In this document: piece by piece, positions 35,444-44,631 of the stretch
How positions within the stretch are numbered: position 1 is the stretch's first letter
Layout of the letters: each line of letters starts with the position of its first letter
From: an uncultured Bacteroidales bacterium
GTDB lineage: Bacteria > Bacteroidota > Bacteroidia > Bacteroidales > CAIWKO01
NCBI GenBank assembly: GCA_903913285.1
Contig: CAIWKO010000055.1
Location: 1 to 59,307 of the forward strand
Direction: 5' to 3'
DNA: 59,307 bases
Notes under the pieces: generated by a model
What the model saw: the letters and a program-made list of their open reading frames with translations, nothing else
The model's database searches: none
Told to the model about the DNA's origin: nothing
Translations under genes and position numbers: made by a program

Positions 35444-37042
35444 ATGAAAAAATTCTTCTTTATTATCGTTTCGGTCTTATTGTTCGGAAACCTTTCGGCT
35501 CAAAAGAACGAGAACAAACTTTTAGACTGGTATAACAAAGATCTGAAATCGGACAAAGTTTATGGCGTTAGCTCCGAAAAGGCTTATACGAAACTGTTGA
35601 AAGGAAAAACCCCGCAAACGGTTATTGTTGCTGTTATTGATGGTGGAACCGATATTAGTCATGAAGACCTTCAGGGTGTTATCTGGACCAACCCGCGCGA
35701 GATACCCGGCAATGGCATTGATGACGACCACAACGGTTATGTTGACGATGTTCACGGATGGAACTTTATTGGCAATGCAAAAGGCGAAGATGTGAATCAG
35801 GACAATTTGGAAATGACACGTTTGTTTCGCAAACTCGACCCCAAATTTGCTAAAGCCGACCCTGAACTGGTTGCCAACGATCCCGATTATAAATTATACA
35901 AAGAAGTTAAAGCAAAATTTCATAATAAACTTAAGGAAGCAAAGGGACAATATCCGCAAATTCAGGAAATGAGCAAAAAAATGCATGCTGCCGATAGCGT
36001 TGTGGTAAAATTTCTGGGCAAAAAAGAATATACCAAGGACGATCTCAGCAATATCAAATCGGATGATAAAGAAGTGCTGAGCAGCGCTGCCTATCTCAAA
36101 AACTGGCTCGAAAGAGGTGTAGGAGTCAACGAAATCAATGAGTATTTGAAAGAACTCGACAATCAGATCAATTTTCAGTATAATGTTGACTTCGATCCGA
36201 GAAATATTGTTGGCGACAACTACGAAGTAAATTCAAGCCCCTATTACGGGAATAATGATGTTGCAGGTCCGAGCCCTTCGCACGGAACTTTTGTGGCAGG
36301 CAATATTGGCGCGGTACGCAACAACGGCAAGGGCGCCAACGGTGTTGCCGACCATATCCAACTGATGATCATCCGCGTTGTTCCCGATGGCGACGAACGC
36401 GACAAAGATGTTGCCAACGGTATTTTGTATGCTGTTAACAATGGTGCAAAAGTTATTAATATGAGTTTCGGTAAATCGTATTCGCCTCAGAAACGTTTTG
36501 TAGATTCGGTGTTGCGCATAGCCGATGCTCACGATGTTGTGCTGGTTCATGCAGCCGGAAACGACAGTGAAGATAATGACGTGGTTGGCAATTATCCGGA
36601 AAACCGCGATGCGAACAACCAAATTATTTGCAAAGGCTGGATAACGGTTGGAGCCAGTTCGATGGAAAAGGGTGCCGATTTGCCCGCTCCTTTCTCGAAC
36701 TACGGCAAACAAAATGTTGATGTGTTTGCCCCGGGTGTCGACCTATGGGGATTGAAACCCAATAACGGCTACGAATCGGCCAGCGGCACTTCGATGGCCA
36801 GCCCCATAACAGCAGGTGTGGTGGCAGTGCTGCGCGAATATTTTCCCGAGTTAAATGCAGCCGAAATACGCGATATAATAATCAAATCGGCAAGCAAGTA
36901 TAAGAAAGATGTGAACGTGCCGAACCCCATGGGACAGAAATCGACCAAATCATTCACCGAGCTGTCGGTTAGCGGAGGAGTTGTAAATTTATATAATGCC
37001 GTTAAAATGGCCGAAAAGGTGGTGAAGGAAAAGAAGAAATAG
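35444..37042 (+). CDS. Secreted subtilisin-like serine protease (S8)
   Basis: The frame is open further upstream, but the ATG at 35444 begins a clear signal peptide (KKFFFIIVSVLLFGNLSAQ), giving 532 residues. The catalytic triad is visible: D66 in AVIDGGTDI, H280 in PSHGTFVAGNIGA and S450 in GTSMASPITAG. A long insert between Asp and His (about 80-270; LEMTRLFRKLDPKF, lysine-rich) is typical of Bacteroidota periplasmic or surface S8 proteases. No T9SS sorting domain is seen. A strong terminator follows. Confidence 0.93.
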   Translation: MKKFFFIIVSVLLFGNLSAQKNENKLLDWYNKDLKSDKVYGVSSEKAYTKLLKGKTPQTVIVAVIDGGTDISHEDLQGVIWTNPREIPGNGIDDDHNGYVDDVHGWNFIGNAKGEDVNQDNLEMTRLFRKLDPKFAKADPELVANDPDYKLYKEVKAKFHNKLKEAKGQYPQIQEMSKKMHAADSVVVKFLGKKEYTKDDLSNIKSDDKEVLSSAAYLKNWLERGVGVNEINEYLKELDNQINFQYNVDFDPRNIVGDNYEVNSSPYYGNNDVAGPSPSHGTFVAGNIGAVRNNGKGANGVADHIQLMIIRVVPDGDERDKDVANGILYAVNNGAKVINMSFGKSYSPQKRFVDSVLRIADAHDVVLVHAAGNDSEDNDVVGNYPENRDANNQIICKGWITVGASSMEKGADLPAPFSNYGKQNVDVFAPGVDLWGLKPNNGYESASGTSMASPITAGVVAVLREYFPELNAAEIRDIIIKSASKYKKDVNVPNPMGQKSTKSFTELSVSGGVVNLYNAVKMAEKVVKEKKK

Positions 37043-37070
37043 CGAAATTTAGTTTACCATACCTTATTGA

Positions 37071-37110
37071 AACATCTGATAACACGTTATGTTATCAGAT
37101 GTTTTTTTTT
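37071..37110 (+). terminator. Rho-independent terminator of the S8 protease gene
   Basis: A perfect 13-bp stem (37071-37083 with 37091-37103) and a seven-base loop are followed by a run of T. It lies 28 bp after the stop codon. Confidence 0.93.
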
Positions 37111-37340
37111 GATATCATTGTTCAGAGAATTTAATTAAAACCGGATTTAGATTCATGGAAGATAAATCAAAGGTATTTCCAAAAAACAACATAAAACAAC
37201 CTACACCGCCCGACTAAAAAAACGACAACCCGCAGTTCACGCTTTTTGATTGAGGGGGGATAAAATGAATTATTGGGTGTAGGGAGAGATAAAATGTGAC
37301 AAAATGGCAGAGAATTAAAAAAAAGGGCTAAAAAAGGCAC
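37111..37340. other. Intergenic spacer before array 4
   Basis: No supported gene was seen. A leftward frame across this region and into the array has the serine/cysteine-rich repeat character expected from read-through of the 21-bp units. Confidence 0.5.
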
Positions 37341-37870
37341 TGAATAGAACATGTAAGGGACGGAACAGAGCAGGGAAGAGTCGGAACAGAGCAGGGAAGG
37401 GTCGGAATACGACATGTAAGGGACGGAACAGAGCAGGGAAGAGTCGGAATACGACATGTTCGAGCCGGAATACGACGCGTTCATGTCGGAACGCTATATG
37501 TTTGTGTCGGGAATTTATATTTTACTGACAGAATATGACAGTGAATGGACGGGAAATGACAGTGAATGGTCGGAATATAATAGAGAAGGGTCGGGAAATT
37601 GCAGGGAAGGGTCGGGAAATGACAGAGAAGGGTCGGGAAATTGCAGGAAAGGGTCGGGAAATGACAGAGAAGGGTCGGGATATTACAGAGAAGGGTCGGG
37701 AAATTGTAGAGAAAGGTCGGAAAATAATAGAGAAGGGTCGGGAAATAATAGAGAAGGGTCGGGAAATTACAGAGAAGGGACGGGAAATTGTAGAGAAGGG
37801 TCGGGAAATTACAGAGAAGGGTCGGGAAATAATAATGAATTGACGGAACATGTTAGTGAGAAGATGGAAT
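37341..37870. repeat. 21-bp tandem array 4 (longest)
   Basis: About 25 units run with cgg anchors from 37361 to 37844 (then tgg at 37865), every interval measured being exactly 21 bp with no indel; one anchor, at 37529, is degenerate. The core of the inner units is gaagggtcgggaaatt plus five variable bases. The first third is more diverged (gagcagggaag, cgacatgt variants), and the inner two thirds are nearly uniform. Three overlapping ORFs cross it, including one reading EKGREIx heptads, but none has a recognisable start or homology. It lies between a strong terminator and the next promoter. Confidence 0.97.
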
Positions 37871-38009
37871 TCAGAATACAGGAGACAGAATTAAGAATGG
37901 AAAAATGGAAAATTCTTTTGTTTTGAGTGATTTTTATAAATTTAACAGATAGTAAATCTGTACGATATAAAAAATTAATAAATTTTAACTTTTTTTAATA
38001 TTTTTTTTA
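37871..38009. other. AT-rich spacer upstream of the promoter
   Basis: No gene is seen. The tract is rich in A/T runs leading into the promoter at 38010-38040. Confidence 0.5.
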
Positions 38010-38040
38010 TTGCTAATTAATTTCTTTTTTATTATTTTTG
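38010..38040 (+). promoter_or_regulatory. Bacteroidota promoter with long leader
   Basis: TTG (38010-38012), 20 bp, then TATTTTTG (38033-38040) matches the -33/-7 pattern. The next supported ATG is at 38304, so the transcript would carry a 5' leader of about 255 nt. Confidence 0.65.
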
Positions 38041-38196
38041 TATTTGAATTTATTTAGCCAATAGACTCTGGCTAGCCTACTTTAACTCCACTATTTTTTA
38101 CGAACGTTTGTACTTTGTTTTGTTTTGGTTCTTTTGATTGTGTTTAAGAATTTGATGAAATGGTTGCAGGTTTTTGTAAATATTCAGTAAAGAGTT

Positions 38197-38219
38197 TCGG
38201 CATTGCGAAAGCAAGCCGA
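38197..38219 (+). other. GNRA-capped hairpin in the 5' leader
   Basis: A stem of tcggc/gccga plus ttgc/gcaa, with one bulged A, is closed by a GAAA tetraloop. It lies 85 nt before the ATG of the 308-residue protein and could be an RNA regulatory element. Confidence 0.55.
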
Positions 38220-38303
38220 GCAAATTCCTTTTTAACCGTTTCGAGTATAATTTACCATTTTAGAAGTTTTTTTATTTTTTAAACCTTTTTAAATATTAAT
38301 TTT

Positions 38304-39230
38304 ATGAAAAACGCAGTTAATGACAAACTTACCACTTATGGATTGATGTTTGATTTTATGTTAGTACCAGCAAATAAAGCGCTGATATCCGCCGTTACAG
38401 AAGCTGCCGGAGATGTTACAAGATTTAATACTACATTGCCCCTATTAATGGAAGCAGCCAGAGTGCAAAACAGATTAAACAGCGGCCTGAAAGATGAAAG
38501 TGATGATTCGAAAATAAATTTGGGCAAAGGAATGGTGAAGTATTCGAAAAAGACAAGAGCGTTAGCCAAAAACGCGGGAAAGCTGGGCATTTATAAACAA
38601 GTTAAACAACCTTATTCATATTATACAAAATGTGCGATGAATGTGACGATAGAACGAGCGCAGAATTTCAGGGATGTGCTGGACGCGAATAAAGGTGCAG
38701 GCGCATTGTTTCCTAATATAGAGGCTGCCGATATTACAGCGATAGACGCTTTAATATCGGATTTTCAAAGTAAATTTAAAGTACCAAAAGCCACGCGCAA
38801 AGATGATAAGGCGCTGGGAACTGATAAGGTGCCGGGTTATGTGAAAATAATGGATGAGACGATGAAAAACATTGTCGATTTTATGTACGGAGAATATATT
38901 GACACGAACCCCACATTTGTGGACAGAATACAATTGGCAGCAAAAGTGGATCATACGGCTATACGTCATACTGGATTGATGTTGTTTGCGGTTTATGCAG
39001 TTTTGCCAGTTGGAGTTACGAATGCCGCCCTGAAAGGTATACAGGCAAAACTGGTTGAGCCTAATTTTATAGCTACAACAAACTTGTTCGGATTGGCAGG
39101 TTTGAGCGGAGTGATGCCGGGAACTTATACGCTGGAAGTTTCGGGGACCGGATTTGTTACGCAAAGTTTTGTTGTGACTTTGAAGAAAGGACGTATGCTG
39201 ACTTTGGAAGTTGCGATGGTGGCGGTTTAG
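38304..39230 (+). CDS. Unknown protein with C-terminal carboxypeptidase-regulatory-like domain
   Basis: This 308-residue protein was not recognised as a whole. Residues 1-210 are largely helical and charged, with no signal peptide (MKNAVNDKLTTYGLMFDFML). Residues 225-308 are beta-rich with GLSGVMPGTYTLEVSGTGF and VTLKKGRMLTLEVAMV, the pattern of carboxypeptidase-regulatory or PEGA-like domains. It is monocistronic, with a long leader and its own terminator. No function is proposed. Confidence 0.75.
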   Translation: MKNAVNDKLTTYGLMFDFMLVPANKALISAVTEAAGDVTRFNTTLPLLMEAARVQNRLNSGLKDESDDSKINLGKGMVKYSKKTRALAKNAGKLGIYKQVKQPYSYYTKCAMNVTIERAQNFRDVLDANKGAGALFPNIEAADITAIDALISDFQSKFKVPKATRKDDKALGTDKVPGYVKIMDETMKNIVDFMYGEYIDTNPTFVDRIQLAAKVDHTAIRHTGLMLFAVYAVLPVGVTNAALKGIQAKLVEPNFIATTNLFGLAGLSGVMPGTYTLEVSGTGFVTQSFVVTLKKGRMLTLEVAMVAV

Positions 39231-39269
39231 TTACTAATTACGAGTTATTAATTACTAGTTATGAGTTGG

Positions 39270-39300
39270 AAAAGGCTTACAGGGATGTGAGCCTTTTTTT
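39270..39300 (+). terminator. Terminator after the 308-residue protein gene
   Basis: An 11-bp stem (39270-39280 with 39287-39297, one G-U pair) and six-base loop run into a T tract. Confidence 0.85.
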
Positions 39301-39441
39301 TGTTTAAGTACACTTATGAACAAAGATTGTTTATAAAAAAATCAAAACCTACCTAAAAATAGGTAGACATCTTTTATAACTAATTTTTTTCTTTGAATTA
39401 AATTTTTTAATAATTTTATACCATAATTAAAAATAACCAAT

Positions 39442-41679
39442 ATGAAAAACAGAAACCTCTCCTTACTTTTTTTGGTAAAAAAAATAAGCCTGGTGCTTAT
39501 TGTATTAATGTGCACAGCATTATTAGGAAATGCAACAAACCTTAATGCGAAAATAACAGGGAATCGACCTGAAAAACCAAATACGAACGATACAATTTAT
39601 CCACTTCAACTTTCATTATCGGCGCATGTTTATGCGAATGGTTATAATGTAAGTTGTTTTGGGTTTAAAGACGGGAGTATTAATTTGACTGTTACAGGAG
39701 GAGTGCCACCCTACATTTATACATGGAGTGAAGGCGATTCAACCGAAGATATTAGTGGTTTACCAGCCGGATATTATAAAGTGGATGTTATGGATGCTGA
39801 TAGTAATGAAACCGAAGCAGAAATAACGCTAACACAACCTAATCAATTAGAAAGACTTATAGTTGATGGAATAGTATACAAATACCCGAATGGTTATAAT
39901 GTAAGTTGTTCGGGCTGTACAGATGGCAGCATTGATGTTAGCGTGTCAGGAGGTTCAGGTTCTTACATTTATGAATGGAAAGACGGACCAACCACACAAG
40001 ACCGTTCTGGTTTGGGGGCAGGTGATTATTCAATTGTTGTAAGAGATACAAATGTTTGCAGCAAAGATCAAACAAATATGTGGTTTGGATTAAAAGAACC
40101 TGAAGGCTCACCGATGAAATTAGAACTAACTGCTAATGAATATCCAAATGGTTTTAATGTGAGTTGTTTTGGATTTAAAGACGGAAGTATTGATTTGACA
40201 GTTAGCGGAGGAACTATACCTTACAGATACAGATGGAGTGAAAAAGATACTACGGAAGATATCAGCAATTTAGCAGCCGGTTATTATAAAGTAAGAGTGA
40301 TTGATGCAAGGAATAGATTTGCCGAAGCAGATATAAATTTAACCCAACCTAAACCCTTGCCAAAACCAGAAATTAGTGACACCATTTCAGAATATCCAAA
40401 CGGTTATAATGTAAGTTGTAGTGATTGTTTTAATGGAAGTATTGACTTGACAGTTACAGGAGGTTCCGGAGCCTTTATTTATTTATGGAGAGATGGATCG
40501 ACAACTGAAGATCGCACAGGCTTGGGAGGAGGAGATTATTCGGTGGTTATAATAGATACGAGCGAATGCAGCAACGGTGATAAAATTTATCTTAATTTTG
40601 GTTTAAAAGAACCGTCAAAAGATGGCTGGTCGATGAATGGAAATGAAGGAACCGACCCTGAAAGCCAATTTTTAGGGACAACAGATGCTACAGATTTTGT
40701 TTTAAAAACAAATAATGTTGAACAACTGAGGTTAAGCTCTTCGAGTGATTCGACCGGAATGGGGAGAACTAAAATTAGCGGGAATGGAGAGGTAAGTAAT
40801 AATTTTACGGTTGGGAATACATTAAATATCATAAATACCCTGAAGATAGATAGTCTGGCAGGAAATGGATTTAAAATTGACAGTCTTTCCACAAAGAGTT
40901 ATAGACAAGTTTTAGTTGACGAAACTGGAAAATTTTTGACTTTTAAGAATCATGCAGTTGATGACCCACCGGGAACTGACTTTGTATGTGGGGACGCCTC
41001 CTATGGAACATGGTATCTCGGAGGAAATAAGGTTGGAATAGATAATAATTATGCAGATTTTATTGGAACCTGTAATAATTGGCCATTTCGAATAAAAACC
41101 CATGGACTTGAAAGGATGAGAATTGATGGTAATGGGAATGTTGGAATAGGAATATATAGCCCAAAAACTACATTGGATTTGAATGGTCATTTTTTTATAC
41201 ATGATAATACTAATGCTGGTGTAATTTATTTTCCTGCAAACGGTAATTTTTATTTTCGTTCTACTGATTATCCTCAAGTATATGATGCAGCTAATGAAAG
41301 AATGTTTATTGGAGGAAATGGGAATGTGGGGATTGGAACAACGTTAGAAAATAATCCCAATAACTATAAACTTGCTGTAAATGGCACTATTGGAGCTTTG
41401 GAAGTAATTATTGAAAATTCAAGTTCAACATGGTCAGATTATGTATTTGATAAAAATTATAAAATTCTTTCACTATTAGAATTGGAGAAATATATAACTA
41501 AAAATAAACATTTACCAGATGTCCCTTCTGCAAATGAAGTAAAAGAAAAAGGTATAAAAGTAGCAGAAATGGATGCAACATTATTGAAAAAAATTGAAGA
41601 ACAAACCATTTATATTATTGATTTGCAAAAACAAATTGATGAATTGAAAAAACAAATTGAAATCATAAAGAAAAATTGA
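39442..41679 (+). CDS. Surface protein with four SprB-like repeats and S74-like C-terminal region
   Basis: This 745-residue exported protein has a signal segment at about 13-33. Four repeats (about 55-380) each contain NGYNVSC or NGFNVSC, a DGSI segment and GGVPPYIYTW- or GGSGSYIYEW-like strands, the SprB repeat type of gliding adhesins. The second half has short beta repeats (NGNVGIG) typical of tail-fibre proteins. The C-terminus, HLPDVPSANEVKEKG followed by a coiled coil (IDLQKQIDELKKQIEIIKK), matches the endosialidase-chaperone (S74) type. No T9SS sorting domain is present. It begins a run of surface-protein genes; a decayed duplicate of its 3' end is found at 44542-44625. Confidence 0.85.
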   Translation: MKNRNLSLLFLVKKISLVLIVLMCTALLGNATNLNAKITGNRPEKPNTNDTIYPLQLSLSAHVYANGYNVSCFGFKDGSINLTVTGGVPPYIYTWSEGDSTEDISGLPAGYYKVDVMDADSNETEAEITLTQPNQLERLIVDGIVYKYPNGYNVSCSGCTDGSIDVSVSGGSGSYIYEWKDGPTTQDRSGLGAGDYSIVVRDTNVCSKDQTNMWFGLKEPEGSPMKLELTANEYPNGFNVSCFGFKDGSIDLTVSGGTIPYRYRWSEKDTTEDISNLAAGYYKVRVIDARNRFAEADINLTQPKPLPKPEISDTISEYPNGYNVSCSDCFNGSIDLTVTGGSGAFIYLWRDGSTTEDRTGLGGGDYSVVIIDTSECSNGDKIYLNFGLKEPSKDGWSMNGNEGTDPESQFLGTTDATDFVLKTNNVEQLRLSSSSDSTGMGRTKISGNGEVSNNFTVGNTLNIINTLKIDSLAGNGFKIDSLSTKSYRQVLVDETGKFLTFKNHAVDDPPGTDFVCGDASYGTWYLGGNKVGIDNNYADFIGTCNNWPFRIKTHGLERMRIDGNGNVGIGIYSPKTTLDLNGHFFIHDNTNAGVIYFPANGNFYFRSTDYPQVYDAANERMFIGGNGNVGIGTTLENNPNNYKLAVNGTIGALEVIIENSSSTWSDYVFDKNYKILSLLELEKYITKNKHLPDVPSANEVKEKGIKVAEMDATLLKKIEEQTIYIIDLQKQIDELKKQIEIIKKN

Positions 41680-41685
41680 AGTACC

Positions 41686-42339
41686 ATGAAAAAAATTAGT
41701 TTATTAATTTGTTTTCTTTTTTTCTGTATTTTGATTTTTAATCAATGCAAGAAAAGAGAGCAAGGGAAACTTCTCGGAACATACTCTTTTACAGATCAGG
41801 ATCTCAAAATTGTACCATATCTGGGAGGAGATTTTATTACAATGATTGATTCTTTGAATGATACCATACATTATAAGATAGGAAATACCTTCCATAAAAC
41901 AACAATTAGAGCTTATAATCCTGATCATTATGTTAATCAAGATAATGTTGATTATGAAGATTATTATGCTTTAGAACGTGCCGATATGGGCGATACACAA
42001 GGCAGTTTAGGCTTTGAACTTGATTTTACAACGCCGTTTAAGGAACCTGTAAAGAAATATATAATAATAAATCTTAGTATAAAATCACATCCTGAAATAT
42101 GTTATTTTATGAGCACATATGATTTTGATAATGGAAATTTATATCAATATGTTGATGAACTTTCATATAATGATTCAATAAATCTAGTTAATCATAAATT
42201 TTATTCTGTTTATAAATTAACATCTCATGCTCTTGATATAGGTAGCTCCACTGATAGTATTTCAAACCTATTTTATTCTGTAAATCAAGGATTAATTGGA
42301 TTAAGAACAAAAAAAGGACATACATGGCGATTAAATTAA
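41686..42339 (+). CDS. Lipoprotein of unknown function
   Basis: This 217-residue protein has a lipoprotein signal peptide ending in FNQC (Cys at about 20), then KKREQGKLLGTYSF. The rest is beta-rich and hydrophilic, with no recognised domain. It starts 6 bp after the SprB/S74-like gene and precedes two T9SS cargo genes, so co-expression is likely. Confidence 0.8.
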   Translation: MKKISLLICFLFFCILIFNQCKKREQGKLLGTYSFTDQDLKIVPYLGGDFITMIDSLNDTIHYKIGNTFHKTTIRAYNPDHYVNQDNVDYEDYYALERADMGDTQGSLGFELDFTTPFKEPVKKYIIINLSIKSHPEICYFMSTYDFDNGNLYQYVDELSYNDSINLVNHKFYSVYKLTSHALDIGSSTDSISNLFYSVNQGLIGLRTKKGHTWRLN

Positions 42340-42360
42340 TTTTTTTTAATACTAATAATC

Positions 42361-44529
42361 ATGAAAATAAAATTTACAATTATATTTTTAGCCTTATTAC
42401 CAATATGTATTAATTTGTATATACCTTCAAAAACATTTGGACAACTTTCAAATGAACAATTATCAACAGCTATTGATAAATATTGGCATTACAGAGATAG
42501 ATTAAAGTATTTTTGGGTTCCCAGTGCTTCAGGCGAAGGCGATGGTTTGGTCGCTGGAATTAGAAATCAAATCAATGTAGTAGGAATTGAACCACAATAT
42601 TCTAGTTTATATTCTGATTATGGAGAAGAAGCAGTATATATGGGATATTTTTTAGGAGTGTTGGCTACAGAATATCAATTACTTCATTCCAGTGGTCAAA
42701 ATACCGATAAAACAATAACCGATATATATTATTTATTGAACGCATACATACATACAATGGATGAGAGTGAAATGGATTGTTATGGTATATCAAGTAATAG
42801 TATTGATGGATTTTTTACCAGAGGTGGATTTCCACCAGATTATTTAACTCAATATAATCCATACCCAACAACAAATTTAGAAAGATTAAATGAAGGATTA
42901 AACAATAGTAATATTTTAGATAATGATAACCCAGGAACTTGGATAGGATTAAAACCCGGCCAACCAGGTATTATTAGTTATACTAATCAAGTACGAAGTA
43001 ATGGCGGTGGTTGTGAACCGATGAGTCAGGATGAGGCTGTTGGTTTATTAACAGGATTGGCATTGATTGTAAAATTTGTACCTGAAGGATTATCGGTTTA
43101 TGATAATGGTCAATTGGTAACCATTTATGATTATAATTCTCAATCAAATGTTGGATTCGATGTACATTTAATGGCAGCAAAAATAGCTTACTATATAATT
43201 TCAAAAATAGCTTATGATGAGGTGTGTTATAGATTACTATTAGGTGAATATCTTTGTGTTAATTTTCTTATTACTGATCCAAATGGTGATTACATAGGAG
43301 ATCACAATGGAGGCGATGCAATAGCTTTAGCTCAAGGATTTGTCGATGCGGGAGTATTTATTACCGGACTACCATCATATTATTTTAATGATGGATATGC
43401 TTATGCTGGTTTGATGCAGGGTATTTACGAAGGTTATATTACTGCAGGAAGTGGTAATTCAAATTCGACATGGATGGCATGTTCGTTAGCTGCAATTGGA
43501 AATTCATGGGAAAATCACTTTCCCAATAATAATATTGGTTGTATTGCAATAATGACCTACCAATATAATTGGTATCCTTTTTACGTATTATTAGACGCTG
43601 ATTTGCACGATCAATATAATGACCCAGTAGTACAAAGTATTTTAAATAATGATGAGTTAACAAATGATCTTATTGTAAATGCACCTTGTCAAGGTCCTTA
43701 TTATTATGATGCAAATCATTTTGACCCTAATGGGTGGTGTACTTCTTACAGATGGCATAGTACAATTGAAGAACAAACTTCAGGCCCTGATTGGTTATTT
43801 GCAGGTAATTATAACGGATTGGATTATATGCTTTTATTAAATTTGTATCTTATTGCCGCGGATAAAGGATATTTGTTTTCTCCCGGTCAACTTGATGGGG
43901 ATGCTTTTCCATATATTAATGATTATGGTCATGTTGTTGGAGATAATTCCTATCCCGTGTATGATGTCTCACCAAATACGATAGAATCTGATACAAAATT
44001 TTATGATCATCTAATTGGGCCTAATACTTATCATACCTCAATTGGAACATATAAATCATTAACTCAAATTGATCTTAAACCAGGATTCCGTGTTGAACAA
44101 GGCTGCTATTTCCATGGATATATAGATAATAACATTTGCCCAGAAGGTACTAAAAGTATGATAGGTAATAATTCAAGTCCCGATTTTATTTCTAAATTAA
44201 CTAACCCTGATTTTACAAAGACCTCTTTAAATAAACCCAAACCGGATACAATAATTGATAATAACCAAATTGAAACAAGCATTTCAATTAATCCCAATCC
44301 CATAAAAGATTTCTCAAATATTAAATTTTATATTAATTATAGTTCTAATGCTACGATTACAATTACAGATATGTATGGAATTTTGGTAAAGCAAGTAATT
44401 GATAAAAATTTTGATAGTGGTAGCCACACTATACAATTAAATGCATCTGAACTAAACTCGGGGGTTTATATGTGTTGTTTTGAAACAAACAAAGAACGAA
44501 AATGTTTGCAGATTGTAATAACCCGTTAA
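42361..44529 (+). CDS. T9SS cargo protein with unknown N-terminal domain (paralogue 1)
   Basis: This 722-residue protein has a signal peptide (residues 1-27). An unrecognised region (30-560) is shared with the 829-residue gene product downstream: YWHYRDRLKYFWVP, GYFLGVLATEYQLL, SQDEAVGLLTGLALI. IDLKPGFRVEQGCYFHGYI is a motif common in Bacteroidota surface proteins. The C-terminus is a type A sorting domain (ISINPNPIKDFSNIKFYI, GVYMCCFE) directing secretion by the type IX system. Helix-rich GL..GL patterns in the unknown region recall alpha/alpha toroids, but this is only a guess. Confidence 0.8.
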   Translation: MKIKFTIIFLALLPICINLYIPSKTFGQLSNEQLSTAIDKYWHYRDRLKYFWVPSASGEGDGLVAGIRNQINVVGIEPQYSSLYSDYGEEAVYMGYFLGVLATEYQLLHSSGQNTDKTITDIYYLLNAYIHTMDESEMDCYGISSNSIDGFFTRGGFPPDYLTQYNPYPTTNLERLNEGLNNSNILDNDNPGTWIGLKPGQPGIISYTNQVRSNGGGCEPMSQDEAVGLLTGLALIVKFVPEGLSVYDNGQLVTIYDYNSQSNVGFDVHLMAAKIAYYIISKIAYDEVCYRLLLGEYLCVNFLITDPNGDYIGDHNGGDAIALAQGFVDAGVFITGLPSYYFNDGYAYAGLMQGIYEGYITAGSGNSNSTWMACSLAAIGNSWENHFPNNNIGCIAIMTYQYNWYPFYVLLDADLHDQYNDPVVQSILNNDELTNDLIVNAPCQGPYYYDANHFDPNGWCTSYRWHSTIEEQTSGPDWLFAGNYNGLDYMLLLNLYLIAADKGYLFSPGQLDGDAFPYINDYGHVVGDNSYPVYDVSPNTIESDTKFYDHLIGPNTYHTSIGTYKSLTQIDLKPGFRVEQGCYFHGYIDNNICPEGTKSMIGNNSSPDFISKLTNPDFTKTSLNKPKPDTIIDNNQIETSISINPNPIKDFSNIKFYINYSSNATITITDMYGILVKQVIDKNFDSGSHTIQLNASELNSGVYMCCFETNKERKCLQIVITR

Positions 44530-44541
44530 TTTATAAAAATA

Positions 44542-44625
44542 GAAGAACTAACTATTTATTAAATTGATTTGCAAAAACAAATTGATGAATTATAAAAGAA
44601 AAGTGAAATCATCAATAAAAACTAA
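44542..44625 (+). pseudogene. Relic of a second SprB/S74-like gene 3' end
   Basis: Read in one frame, this intergenic segment gives EELTIY*IDLQKQIDEL* and ends with KKSEIINKN*, the counterpart of the last 27 codons of the gene ending at 41679 (EEQTIYIIDLQKQIDEL.., IEIIKKN). A 28-bp core (44564-44591 versus 41618-41645) is identical. Two stops interrupt it. The downstream ATG context (gtaacatgaaaa versus gtaccatgaaaa) is also conserved. It is direct evidence that another copy of the upstream gene once preceded the 829-residue gene. Confidence 0.85.
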
Positions 44626-44631
44626 AGTAAC

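Noticed and set aside
17147-37870. CRISPR arrays
   Set aside because: Units abut without unique spacers, the unit is only 21 bp, and no cas gene is present.
37456-37926. ORFs of 102, 109 and 156 codons crossing array 4
   Set aside because: A 21-bp period keeps several frames open on both strands at once. The peptides are pure repeats without a ribosome-binding context or hydrophobic/structural signature, so they are not listed as genes.
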